From Alternaria dauci (lineage: Eukaryota; Ascomycota; Dothideomycetes; Pleosporales; Pleosporaceae): DNA of 64,000 nt. Location: contig NC_091275.1 in assembly GCF_042100115.1 (NCBI RefSeq), positions 3,348,001 to 3,412,000 on the forward strand, in the 5' to 3' direction. The translations under genes and the position numbers were made by a program. How positions within the stretch are numbered: the stretch's first letter is position 1; every line of letters starts with the position of its first letter. Below the pieces are notes generated by a model. The model did no database searches and was not told the origin of the DNA. It saw only the letters and a program-made list of their open reading frames with translations. This document shows, one piece after another, positions 35,048-46,090 of the stretch.

Positions 35048-36080
35048 GTTATCTAATATTAGTAGGGTGGCTTAACCCGCGAAGTGGCTTGACCCGCGCA
35101 TAGGCACTGTAACATCGTATCCTTTGTTAAGGAGAGGTCTTTGCTTGTTACTTGTTACGTTTTACCTACCGTAGTAAGCACCGTAGAAAGCACCGTAGAA
35201 AGCACCGTAGTAAGCACCGTAGTTACCACTGTAGTAAGCACTAAGTATAACGTGTTCCTAGGTATCCTGTGAGATTGTGGCGCCTTAGTGTCCGCGTACG
35301 AGCGTTCTATGATCAACACTATACTCTGCTGCAATTTGAGTATGTATAAGCTTTCCTCTAGGCTTTAGCGATTCTATAGCTGTAAATACAGTCTTCGTTA
35401 AGCTTATATTGATAGAGTTGTTGCGTGTTAGAGTTCTGGTGTTGCATTAGGAAAGCGGGCATTGAGCTGGGTAGCACGGTAACGTATATCCCTGCGTAGC
35501 GGGACACGCTGTGTGCTGGGACCGGCTAATTAATTTGCAGATTTTGGGTAGAAGTCCGTGATTAAAGCGAGCTGATTGGCTAGTCCACGCATATAGGGAT
35601 GTAAGTTATTGCTGTTCCGCTATCTTGCAGAGCGTCGCGCTGATTTTAGTTAGGCCGGTAGATGAGAGGTGAAATACGATAACTAATATCGATAACTAAT
35701 ATATCGCTAAAGCTTGACTAGCTTACATTTCGAGTTGCTGCTAGTAACACTGCGGGAACCTATTCTATATAAATCTTCCTCTCGAGGGCAAATCTAACTT
35801 ACTCCTATCAGTTCGCTTGTAATCAATTTAGTATGAAAGCTATAATTGTTACTACTATTTTTTTTACGACAGTCTTTAGTTAGTGTCGTCTAGTAGAATG
35901 GTGTAAATCTAAAAAGTGTACAATAGAAGAAGTGAGTATTCTGAAACCTCTTTAACCTTCTTACATTTGAATACGTGCGCTTATAGGCACGGCAGTTATC
36001 AAGATCCTGTGACTTCGGCTTTACTAACGACTCCTACGCCTGTAATCCAGTTTGTTTTTACTACTAATTACTTTCCGTAA
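35048..36080. other. GC-richer island inside the AT block
   Basis: From about 35,048 to 36,080 the composition returns to about 40% GC and CpG/CpA reappear (for example GTGGCTTGACCCGCGCATAG), with sharp edges against RIP-saturated flanks. No coding frame is recognised. It may be a younger insertion or single-copy remnant that escaped RIP. Confidence 0.55.
35167..35245. repeat. 12-bp tandem repeat, about 6 units (ACCGTAGWAAGC)
   Basis: Consecutive units ACCGTAGTAAGC / ACCGTAGAAAGC with one 13-bp variant, inside the GC-richer island. Confidence 0.9.
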
Positions 36081-37019
36081 TATACTAAAGAAGTAAAAGG
36101 GACAGATATGCTAGATTGGAACCTGCTTAGGATGCAATGCTGTAGGCCGATGCTAAGTAAGCTATACTCTAAAAAATTAAGTATATACTAACAAATAAAC
36201 TAGTCTTGCACTTGATAATGCGTAAGTACAGTATATAAGTTATCTAAACGTTACTAAAAGATATTAGTGCACTAGAAGCTAGTGTAGTATTCGAGTATTA
36301 TTATATGCTTTTTTAAAAGCTAAGTTATAGGTGTACTTAAGGGCGCTACGAATTCCTCTATAGTACTTAAAGAGCTATTAGTAATAATGTTAATAGGATT
36401 TACTACCTACTTCTATTTAAATAATAAACGTATAAGTAAAGGACGTAAGTATAATACTATTAAAAGATACTATAATAAATTATAGTAAAGGTATATTTCC
36501 TAAACACCTAGTTTTACTATATATAGCTATATATATTTAATAATAGATAGGTTAAAGCTAAAGCCCTAAACTTTAGGAGGTTCTAGAAAGTTATAGTAAT
36601 ATTAGGGAGAAGAGGAGTTTAGGGAGAAGAGGAGTTTTTAAACTATAGTTTATAGCTTATATCTAGGCTCATAACTATAGTACTTAAGAATAAAGAAATA
36701 TTTAAGTAACTACTTAAATTTTCTTCTCTTAACTCCTATACCTTAATATATCTAGTATATCTAGTATATCTAGAATATCTAGTAACTCTAGTAACTCTAG
36801 TATCTCTAATATAAAGGTTATTATATATAATATTATTATAAGTATAAAGCGCCTAGTTTTAGAGGGCCTAGTAACCCTCCTGTTAACTATAGCAGCTACT
36901 ATTAAGAAATATAGTAAGTATAAAGTTATTATTAAGATTTACCCCCTTAAAAGTAACCTAAACTATAAGTTCTAGACTTATAATTTTTTATTTTCTATAA
37001 GTAGGGGGGTATTATTAAA

Positions 37020-37330
37020 ATAAAACTAGTACGTAATATAAAGGTACTAGAACTAAAGAATTATTTTCTAGTTTTAGTTTTCTAATATAAAGGTACTAGA
37101 ACTAGTACGTAATACAAAGGTACTAGAACTAGAGAATTATTTTCTAGTTCTAGTTTTCTAATACAAAGGTACTAGAACTAGAGAATTAAGGTTAGGGTTT
37201 AACCCTAATTAGGGTTAAGAAATTACTATATACTAGAACTAGAGAATATAGAACTAGAACTAGAGAATATAGAACTAGAACTAGAGAATATAGAACTAGA
37301 ACTAGAGAATTATAAGCTAGAATAAGAGAA
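37020..37330. repeat. Degenerate tandem repeats of CTAGAACTAGAGAATATAGA type
   Basis: Repeats of AAAGGTACTAGAACTAG and then four to five copies of a 21-bp unit built on GAACTAGAACTAGAGAATAT. A 17-nt inverted telomere-like motif, TTAGGGTTTAACCCTAA, sits at about 37,192-37,208. Confidence 0.8.
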
Positions 37331-37635
37331 TTATAAACTATAACTAAAGAATTATTAAAATCCTTAGAAGTTTATAGAATTTAAAATACTATTTCTATAA
37401 TTATACTAGTATAGTAACCCCCTTTCTATTATAACTTAAGTATTTTATTCCTTAACTAATTATAATATTAATAATTAGTAGTATTAATAAGATTTAAAAC
37501 TATTTAATTATTTTAAAAACTAACTCTAGCTAATAATCCTATTAGTATAATATATATACTACTCTACGTCCTCTTCTTTATTAAGATTTCTAAAGATTTA
37601 TATTAGTATTTATATATATTTATATTCTCTTTAAC

Positions 37636-38073
37636 TTACGTATTCTCTTCTAACTCTCTATTAATAAAGTTATAATATTCTACTTCTAACGCTATAGTAG
37701 AAAGGAATTCTCTTTTTTCTATAATACTATTATCTACTATAGATACGTAGTAGAAAGTCTTAGTACTTTTATAATAAATAATTATAAAATAACTCTTTAT
37801 TTTAAAAGTCTTAGCTCTAGATAGTAGGTATATAGTTAAGCTATCTAGCTTAGTAATATCTACTAAGAAGCCTAGATAGCCTATAACTTTATTACTAGGC
37901 TTATATCTTATATTATAAGCTTTCCTTCCTACTATAAACGTAGAAATAAGATTATTATCTTTAAAAGTAGATTTTATAAACGTATTTACGTCTTTTAACT
38001 CTTTTTTATAAGAAAATAACTTAGTATTTCTCTTATTAAGAGAAGAAAGGTTATTACTATTTTTAGAAAACAT
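37636..38073 (-). CDS. AT-rich hypothetical ORF, possible N-terminal fragment of the 620-residue family
   Basis: A 145-codon minus-strand frame from ATG 38073, remarkable because the surrounding DNA is full of stops. Pattern comparison with the intact gene at 56,940-58,802 suggests a shared N-terminal layout: a hydrophobic VIGYLGFLVD-like strand (YAGWIVPE in the other), then SYFIIIYYKS (PVFIAHSTLD), then a helical segment. The similarity is weak and could be compositional. It is divergently placed to the large zinc-finger/recombinase-like frame, 1,042 bp away, as in the relic pair at 44-47 kb. It may be a truncated gene; expression is unknown. Confidence 0.4.
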   Translation of the reverse strand: MFSKNSNNLSSLNKRNTKLFSYKKELKDVNTFIKSTFKDNNLISTFIVGRKAYNIRYKPSNKVIGYLGFLVDITKLDSLTIYLLSRAKTFKIKSYFIIIYYKSTKTFYYVSIVDNSIIEKREFLSTIALEVEYYNFINRELEENT

Positions 38074-39115
38074 TTTCTCTATATATATATTAGTATAACG
38101 TATATAGAAATAGAAGAAGAATAATATACTTAAAGAAGATTTTATTATTTATAATATAAGATATTAGAATATATCCTTATTAGAATAGAGAGGAGAGTAT
38201 AAGAAAGTAAAGATATAGAGTTAGATATATCTTCTATTTATACTTAGAATATCTATACTTTATAATTATTTACTAAGCTTAAAAGAGGATTATTTTTAAT
38301 AATAAATACTAGTATTACTATATCTTTAATCTAGACTCTTCTATTACCTCCTTTTTTTAATTAAAAACCTAATTAGTATTATATTACTATAAAGAATATA
38401 TAATATAAGTAATAAAATAGTAATATTACTAATAAAGAACTCTTTTAAGAAATAAAGTAACTATTTCTAAGAATTAAATAAAATACTAAACTTCTATAGG
38501 ATTTTTCTTTATTTTATAATTAGTAAGCTTTAGAGTCTAGACTCTTCTATTAGGAATAAAGAATAGATTTCTTATATTTATTAATTTAAAAGTAAAAGTA
38601 AGATTAGTAAGTAGCTTTAGAGAAGGAGTATATAAGTAGTAGGAATTCTTCTTTTTTACTTTATACCTTTACCTCCTATTTACTAGCTTTACTATACGAA
38701 TTAAGACTCTATATCTATTACTCTTAAGACTTTATACTTACTTTATACTCTATATTCCTATATATAAGTTTATAATATAAAGATTTATATTCTAAAGCCT
38801 ATTATATTAATAAAACCTTATAAAAAAAGTATTTTCCTTTTATTATTTAAGTACGTAATATAGACTCTATATTTTCTATATTCTAGACTAACTTTATAAC
38901 TATAGAAAATCTAAAACTATACTTTAAGTTTTTATATTTTTAGTTCTAAGAATACTATACTATTCTTCTTAGTATTAAAATTTAAGAATAAAGAAGAGAA
39001 AAAAAAAGATTAAAAAACTTATAGTTAAAAACCTAGTACGTATAAAATTTAGTATTTATCTTTATTATATTCTTTACTAATTTATATTTTAGAAAATATT
39101 TTATTATATTTAAAT

Positions 39116-42100
39116 ATGTCTTTAGAACGCGAAGTACTAGGATTTAACCTAGTTTATTATTTAAAATATAAACTTATACTCTGTAACTCTAAAGAGTGTA
39201 GGTATATATTAAATAGTAATAAAGAGAATACTTTAGATAATATTAAAAAGCATCTTACTACGAAGTATAGCCTTAATAAATATAAGTTAACTTATATCTT
39301 AAGTAAATTAAAAGAGTATTCTTTTAATAACTTCGAAGATATAGTTATAGAAAATTATACTAGTTATTTCTTAGATCTAGAAGAGAAAGAAGCTTATTTA
39401 TGCGTAGTTAATAATTGTAATTATTTAACTACTAGTTTTAAAAAGTTTAAACAGTATATTACGAGCTTAAAGCATAATATAATTATTAGAGCTAGAGATA
39501 AAGATATTTCTAAATACTATAGAATAGTAAAAGTACAAAGCTTACATTCTAATACTAAGTTAATAAAATACTTTATTACTTCGAACTCTTATAAAAGTAT
39601 TTTAGATATAGATAATCCTAGTAATACTATAGAGAATAGTAATTCTAATACTAAAGATAGCTTTCTATTATATAAAGAAGCTTTAGTTTAAGATAAAGAT
39701 ATTTTTACTTTAGATTATAGTAATTTAAGTACGAAAGAAATCCCTTCTTTATTAAGAAAGTTAGATTTTACTAAGTATTATAATAATAAAGAACTTAATA
39801 AGTATTTTAATCTTCTAATAATACCTATTAAGAAGTATAATACTTTACTAGAACGTCTTTATTATATTATATTCTCTACTATCTCTAGTTATAGCTTAAT
39901 AAGCTTAGAAGATAATATAAATATCTATAGTAAAAGAATACTACAACAGCTTAGAACTGAGCGATTAATTACTATAGATAATAAGAATTTATTTCCTTTT
40001 AAAGCTCTAGAGCCTAGTAGTAAGAGAATATACTATAGTACGTTAAGTTTATATTTTATTTATATAATAAGGCTTTATAAATTAAAGTTAGAAAACTCTA
40101 TAGCTAAAGACGAGCAGCCCTATCTATCTACTAAAGTAGAAAGTTATATTTCTACTTTATTAGAAGATATTAAACTAAGTATAACTAAAGAAGATAAGTA
40201 TAATAAATTATTAGAAGAAGAGTATTTAAAAGAAGGTAGTAATAATACTACCTTAATAGAAGATATTAAAAATAAGTTAATAAGTATTATAGGTAAAAGA
40301 AATAAAGTAATTACTTTATTTATAGTTAATACTATAAAAGAACTATTAGAAGAGCGTTTAGGACAAGCTAGCTTTTCGAATTATAGTATTTTTAATAGTA
40401 GTTTAATTACTTTCCTAGCGTTAAGAGCTATTAAAACTCTGAATAAACTAGCTAAAGAAGCTAGTAGTATAGCGCAGGATTGTTCGTATTTAATATATAC
40501 TATACGATTAGTATTTTTAGAAATTATTAAAAAGATTTATAAAGAAGATTTAGAAAATTATAATAATAAAAGAATTACGACTCTCCCTATCGTAGAGGAT
40601 ATATTTAATAATTATTATAGAAAATATATTAGCTATACTAGTAATAATAGCTTCGAAGAGCTAACTAGAATAAGATTATACTGTCTTAATATAGCTAAAA
40701 ACACAGTTAGTAAAACTAGAATTTTCGAATTCGATATTAATACTATTATAGTAGATAGTAAAGAAGTTAAGATAGATAATATAAAGATATTATATAAAAC
40801 TATAGAAGATAAACTAGAAGAAATACTATTTAAAGATTTATTATATCTAAATTATAAAGATTTAGATATAGATATTAATAGTATAAAAGATAATTATAAT
40901 AATAATAAAGAAGATTTTTATTTCCTAAAAGAAAATACTAATACTATAAACTTAAACCTTGAGAAGAAAAGTAATAGTTTATTAGAAAGTATATTTAAAG
41001 AAAACTCTATCTTAAATTCTATATTTATTAAAGAGAATAAAACTAAAGATAAAGATTATATATATAATAGAGAAAATATAAGAAATAACTTAGCTACTAG
41101 GCTAGAGTTTATAAAACTACTTAGTGTAGCTTTATATTTACTAGCTGCGTGCCCTATTAGGGGTACAGAAATAGAGAATTTAAAATATATTAATAGTAGT
41201 AAGTTAGGGGAGAGAAATCTCTTTATAGATAATTATACTAAGTTAATAAGAGTAGAAACTACGTATAGTAAAAGTAATAATATTACGAATAAAGATAATA
41301 ATATAGTAAGGTATTTTAGTCCTAAGCTTTCTAATATTATTAAAGTATATCTTAGCTTTTATATACCTATTTATAAGTTTTTATATTTTATAGAATATAA
41401 TAAAGTAAATACTAGCCCTTATATTCTAGAAGATAAAGAAATACCTATAAGTAGTAGTACTATTAGTAATAAACTAGGTATACTAACCGAAACGTATTTA
41501 TTTACTAGAATAACAATTAGTAGTTATAGACAATTAATTAAATATATACTTAATTCTAGATTAAATATAGATATAGAGATAAGTATAGAAGAAGAAGAAG
41601 AAGATAATATAAAAGATTTATTATTTAATCACTCTACTAAAGTAGCTAATTTAAACTACGGCCGAGATTATAATATATTTAGAACTAAGAATTCGAGTTT
41701 AGAACAAAAATCTAAAGATTTAACTACGAAGGTATTTAAATATTTTAATTTATTAGAGAGAGATATAAGCTTATCTACTATCTTTATAAGGAATAATAAT
41801 ATAAATAATAATACTTTAGAAGAAATAAGCTCTTCTAGCTCTAGTAGTTTAAGTAATAAAAGTAATATAAATACTACTACTTCTTATAATAATATATTAG
41901 AGAAAATTAACTCTAGAAGTTCTAGTATAGAGGGTAATAGTACTACTATAGATAATAATATTACTTTAGAGAATATAAGTATAAGTAGCTCTAGTATAAA
42001 AAGTAATATAGATATAAATACTTTTAATACTATTTCTTTAGATAAAATAAACTCTAGAAGTACTAGTATAGAAAGTAATAATAATAGCTTAGAGAATAAT

Positions 42101-43609
42101 ATTACTTTAGAAGATATAACCTCTAGAAGTACTAGTAGTAAGAGTAATATAAGTATTATTAAAAGTAAACCTCTAGGTATTTTAAAAAAGATAAATAGAA
42201 GTAGTACTAATAAAAAAGAGTATAGTACTTCTAGTAGCTCTAGTAGCTCTAGTAGTAGTAGTAGTAAAAGAAAAAAAATAAATACTATATTAAAAAGACC
42301 TAGAACTAGTAATTCTAGTTCTATACTAAATAGTATTAAGAATAAAAAAAGTAAACTTAAGTCTAGTAGTTTATTATCTAGCTCTTCTACTAGTAATAAT
42401 AGTTTTATAGATATAGATACTATAGATATTTCTAGTCCTAATAAACTAGCTACTAAAATAGATACGTTAGACTTAACTACTATTAATTCTAGTTTAGAAA
42501 GTATAGTTAAGAATACTAATAGTATTTCTAAGGATAAAAACTATAAAAGTAGTATTTATAAAAGTCCTAAAGTTATTATACCTAGTAAGAAAAAAGATAA
42601 TAATATTATTACTATTTCTAGCTCTAGTTCTAGTTCTAGTACTAGTATTAATACTACTACTAGTAATAAAGAAGATAATACTAAGAATAATAATATCTCT
42701 AATTTTATTACTTATAGAATAAAGAATAGAAACTCTAAAGTAAGAGTAAATAAAAATATAGTTAATAATAATAAATATTCTAGTAGCTCTTCTAGTTCTA
42801 GTTCTATAAGTAATAGTAGTATTAAGTTAAACTCTAGTAAAGATAAAAGTAAAAAAAACTTTTTAAAAGTTAATAATATTATTAAACCTAGTTCTACGTT
42901 TAAGAATAATAAAAGTAGTAAAGGAAAAGAAAAAGCTATAGATTTAGAGTATAATAGCTCCTCTAGTAATAATATATTACTAGAAGATAGTAGTAAAATA
43001 AATAAAGACCTAATTAATAAGCTAAAAGAGAAAGTAAATCTAGGTTTAGATATAGAATTCGAGTTTAATACTTTATTAACAGAAGTAGAACAAAATCTAT
43101 TACTAAAAGAAATAAGTATAATTAGTAGTAATAATAATTCTCTATTAAATAATAAAGTAGGAGAGTCTTCTACTAGTAATATTAGTAAAATTAAAGATAA
43201 ATCTTTAATAACTAAAGAAAAACCTCTATATTCTAGCTTTACGCATAAAAGAGAAGCTAGTAAAATACTAGAAAATACTACTAAACTAAGTAAAATATCT
43301 ATAAACCCTACTAAAGATATTAGTTTAGTTACTTCTATTATTAATACCTCTAAGAATCTTAATAGAATTAATAAAGATAATATATTAAGAGCTTTACCTA
43401 TAGAAGATAGAAAGAAACTAGTAAAACAACGTATTATAAATAAGAAAATAGAAAGAGAATTATTATCTAAACCTAAGAAAAGCTTAGAAGAATACGTAGA
43501 AGAATTATATAAAATAATTAATAAAGATATTAAAAGTTTTAAATCTTTAAAACAAAAAGAAGCTATTAATTCTATTATAGAATTAGTACCTAACTATATA
43601 AGGTTATAG
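39116..43609 (+). pseudogene. C2H2-like zinc-finger / tyrosine-recombinase-like protein in RIP-saturated DNA, one in-frame TAA
   Basis: One frame of 1,498 codons runs from ATG 39116 to TAG 43609 with a single internal stop (TAA at 39689-39691, codon 192; CAA to TAA is the simplest origin). The N-terminus has two zinc-finger-like modules, LILCNSKECRYIL...HL and YLCVVNNCNYL...H, as in the OrsD/RecQ-like fungal family. Residues 670-860 carry a recombinase-like signature: R682 in CPIRGTEIENL (box I), R805 in SSYRQL, H839 in NHSTKVANLNY, and Y848 nine residues on. The tail (900-1400) is Ser/Asn/Lys-rich and disordered. The few remaining CA dinucleotides sit mostly in Gln and His codons and the remaining TG mostly in Cys codons, which suggests selection against RIP damage. 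It may be functional by readthrough, or only recently dead. Confidence 0.6.
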
Positions 43610-44245
43610 GATATAGGGTCTATATCCTTAAAGAACTGGTCTGTGCGTAAGAAAATTAGCTAGATATCCTAGCTGTATATCCTCTATTTAGTCCTAGTGT
43701 CTTTTAGAGTAAGGATATTCAGTCTGATAGCGAGGATATTTAGTCTGACAGCGAGGATATTTAGTCTGACAGCGAGGATATTCAGTCTGACAGCGAGGAT
43801 ACTTAGTCTGACAGCGGGGATATTTAGTCTAATAGCGAGGATATTTAGTCTGACAGCGAGGATACTTAGTCCGATAGCGAGGATATTTAGTCTGACAGCG
43901 AGGATATTTAGTCTGATAGCGAGGATATTCAGTCTGATAGCGAGGATATTTAGTCTGACAGCGAGAATACTTAGTCTGACAGCGAGGATATTTAGTCTAA
44001 CAGTGAGGATACTTAGCCTGACAGCGAGGATATTTAGTCTAACAGTGAGGATACTTAGTCTAACAGCGAGGATACTTAATCTAATAGTGAGGATACTTAG
44101 TCTGACAGCGAGGATACTTAATCCGACAGCGAGGATACTTAGTCTAACAGCGAGGATACTTAGTCTAACAGTGAGGATACTTAGTCGGGCAGTAAGCTTA
44201 TAAGATTATTTTAGTCCTAAAGCGAGGTTAAAATAACGTACTAGT
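43594..44245 (+). repeat. Right copy of the direct repeat with about 22 units of a 21-nt minisatellite
   Basis: The copy starts inside the last codons of the recombinase-like frame. Units of GATATTTAGTCTGACAGCGAG fill about 43,718-44,190. Read in the frame starting GAT, each unit is D-[I/T]-stop-S-D-S-E; three units keep CAG, so the ancestral heptapeptide was D-[I/T]-Q-S-D-S-E with Gln codons turned into TAG by RIP. The open frame in the other phase (43,697-44,203) is a by-product. The sequence beyond the array also reads as RIP-damaged coding sequence for about 100 bp. Confidence 0.85.
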
Positions 44246-44330
44246 GTAAAGGAGTAAAGATTATATACTATAGGTAGGGGTAAATAGAAAACCTTTCTAA
44301 GTACCCCTATTAGTAAGTAACTAAACATTT

Positions 44331-45902
44331 TCACGCCCTCGTAATTTTCTTATTAAATATAAGCCCGTAAAGCATGTAACAGTTTTCTGCTAACCCCTTT
44401 AACTGCTAATACACCTAAGTATCTAGTATAGTAGAATCTTCCTCCCTAAAATTACTTTCGCTTACAACCTCTCTATTGTTATCTTCTTCCCTAGAGACAC
44501 TCTCGCCTATAATCTCCCCTCTTTCTGTCTGCATATCATCAAGCTAATAGAGAGCAGCTAGCGGATAGCAGGTTTCAATCTCCTTATTAGTTATTCCCTC
44601 TAAGGCTAACGGCGCTAGCGGCGCGTGATCTAATATACAAGTAACGTAAAATAGCTTAATTACCCTAGCCGCTTTGAAAACGTTCGCGTTGCACGATACT
44701 AGCATCTCCACCTATTACGTAAAACGTGTAACCGTTAAGCCTAACTCTACGTACGCGTTCCTAATCAACTTTCGTGGTAGAAGTGCGAACACCCTAATAC
44801 TAAACTTAGCTTTTATAATTCCCTATCTTTTCCTAGCGTCTAGTTACTTGCCAAACTCTTTCTAGTCTGCTAGGCTATCCTCTTTTGTAGCTAGAGACCT
44901 ATCTGCGCGTTAGAAGGATCGGCTAAAGAGGAACTCCTTTGCTACTATTACATATCCACGACCACGCCCTCTAGTAAACACTCGTCTTTACCAGACGAGA
45001 CTTTCTAATCGTTTATACTTAGTAGTTAGAGCAGCCATAATCCACCTATATCGCATCTCTAAGGTAATGCCTAGAGCCTAACTCGTCTTCGCTGTTGCGA
45101 CTAGGTTCTTAAACTAACTTGTATCGTTCGCTGTAAGCCTAGATTCGTGTAGTATTGCTAATACTGCTTGCGAAAGCACTAGACGCCTATCTAACGATGT
45201 AGTAACATGGTTGTTGTGTTTAGCTAATCTGAAAAGGTCTAACTCGTCGTACTATAGTAGCTTTAGTATATCGTCTCTAAATAACCGCTTGCCCTAGGAG
45301 TGCTGAGAGCGCCAAAATCGAAGAAGCGTTTTCTAATCTCGAATACACTCTGCTGTACTTATCGCAGCTGCCTTCGATATTATATTTCCTACTACCTGAA
45401 TGCCTGCGCTAGGTAGGTGTTAAGTAAACTTCCTATATCGCTGCTCTTTAGGAGCTATAGTAACGTCGTTAGTAGCTGCCCTAATAAGGTCCTGCGTACT
45501 CGCTACTGTTCGCACTATAGCCTCCTTAAGTTATTCTTTTAGCTTCCGATTAACCTATTTCGTTCTGCTCTCACCGCTATTTCGCTTTCTCTTAACCCCT
45601 AGCGTCTACTCTTCCCCCTCATTTTACTCTTCTTCTAAATCTAGAATCTTATCTACCAGTGTATCGTATACTTAATTCACAAATTACAGGATTGTCTTCT
45701 TATTCACTCGACAACATATCTAGCGCAACGCTACATCAGGCGATAATACGATAAACACCTCGCTACCCTAAGTGTTAACGTCAAACGATGCATACAACGG
45801 TGCTTCTCCCTGCCTTACCTAGCTTGCCTCTCTTACTATTATAACAGCGTCCTCATCACCCTGCATTGCTATTAGTGTTAGTCGGAGTGAAGTTATCGTC
45901 AT
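44331..45902 (-). pseudogene. RIP-killed gene related to the 620-residue family, about 25 stops all TAA/TAG
   Basis: From ATG 45902 to TGA 44331 the minus strand keeps one frame for 524 codons with no frameshift. It contains about 25 internal stops, every one TAA or TAG and none TGA, exactly as expected if RIP turned CAA/CAG Gln codons into stops. Hardly any other Gln codons remain. Between stops the protein looks natural: ISKAAAISTAECIRD, LLRFWRSQ, GITLEMRYRWIMAAL, FTRGRGRGYVIVAKEFLF, FALLPRKLIRN. These align in order and spacing with segments of the intact gene at 56,940-58,802 (LAKARAFGNA, FLHNWRKQ, NIGTRWAFALL, RYGKGQARTEAITYLV, SLLLIPHEEVSN). Function is unknown. The next gene starts 188 bp away on the other strand. 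Confidence 0.8.
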
Positions 45903-46090
45903 ATTGTATTAATGTGGATAATGAGTAAGCTTATTAAGCGGGAATTAGGTAGATCGCTCGGAACAGGTTTATCCGCGCCAGTCCGAGGGTTCCGGTTTCA
46001 GCTATAATCTTAGGCTGAAATCCCCGCACCTTTATTCCACTCATTACTAACTATCCATCACCCCTGATTATTACTACATACGCTCCTTTC
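45903..46090. promoter_or_regulatory. 188-bp shared divergent promoter region
   Basis: The only DNA between the two head-to-head relic start codons. It contains GC-rich segments (CGCGCCAGTCCGAGGG) not found elsewhere in the block. Inferred from gene layout; no specific factor site is recognised. Confidence 0.4.

Larger units (their letters stand above)
32016..37635. other. RIP-saturated AT-rich block with no surviving gene
   Basis: Base composition falls to roughly 25% GC. CpA and TpG are nearly absent while TpA is extremely common, the signature of RIP on both strands. Stops occur in all frames. It contains TTA and TTATAG microsatellite stretches (about 32,300-32,340 and 32,455-32,485). The segment is probably old transposon DNA, but no family can be named by eye. 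Confidence 0.7.

Noticed and set aside
31811..38000. Possible mitochondrial DNA insertion because of high AT
   Set aside because: The dinucleotide pattern (CpA/TpG loss, TpA excess) is that of RIP, and no mitochondrial gene is recognisable.
43697..44203. 168-codon plus-strand open frame of SLTARIF repeats
   Set aside because: It is an out-of-phase reading of the 21-nt minisatellite; the ancestral coding phase is the one with D-[I/T]-Q-S-D-S-E.
44674..44865. 63-codon plus-strand ORF starting MKTFALHDTS
   Set aside because: Lies antisense inside the RIP-killed minus-strand relic, whose long stop-explained frame accounts for the region.
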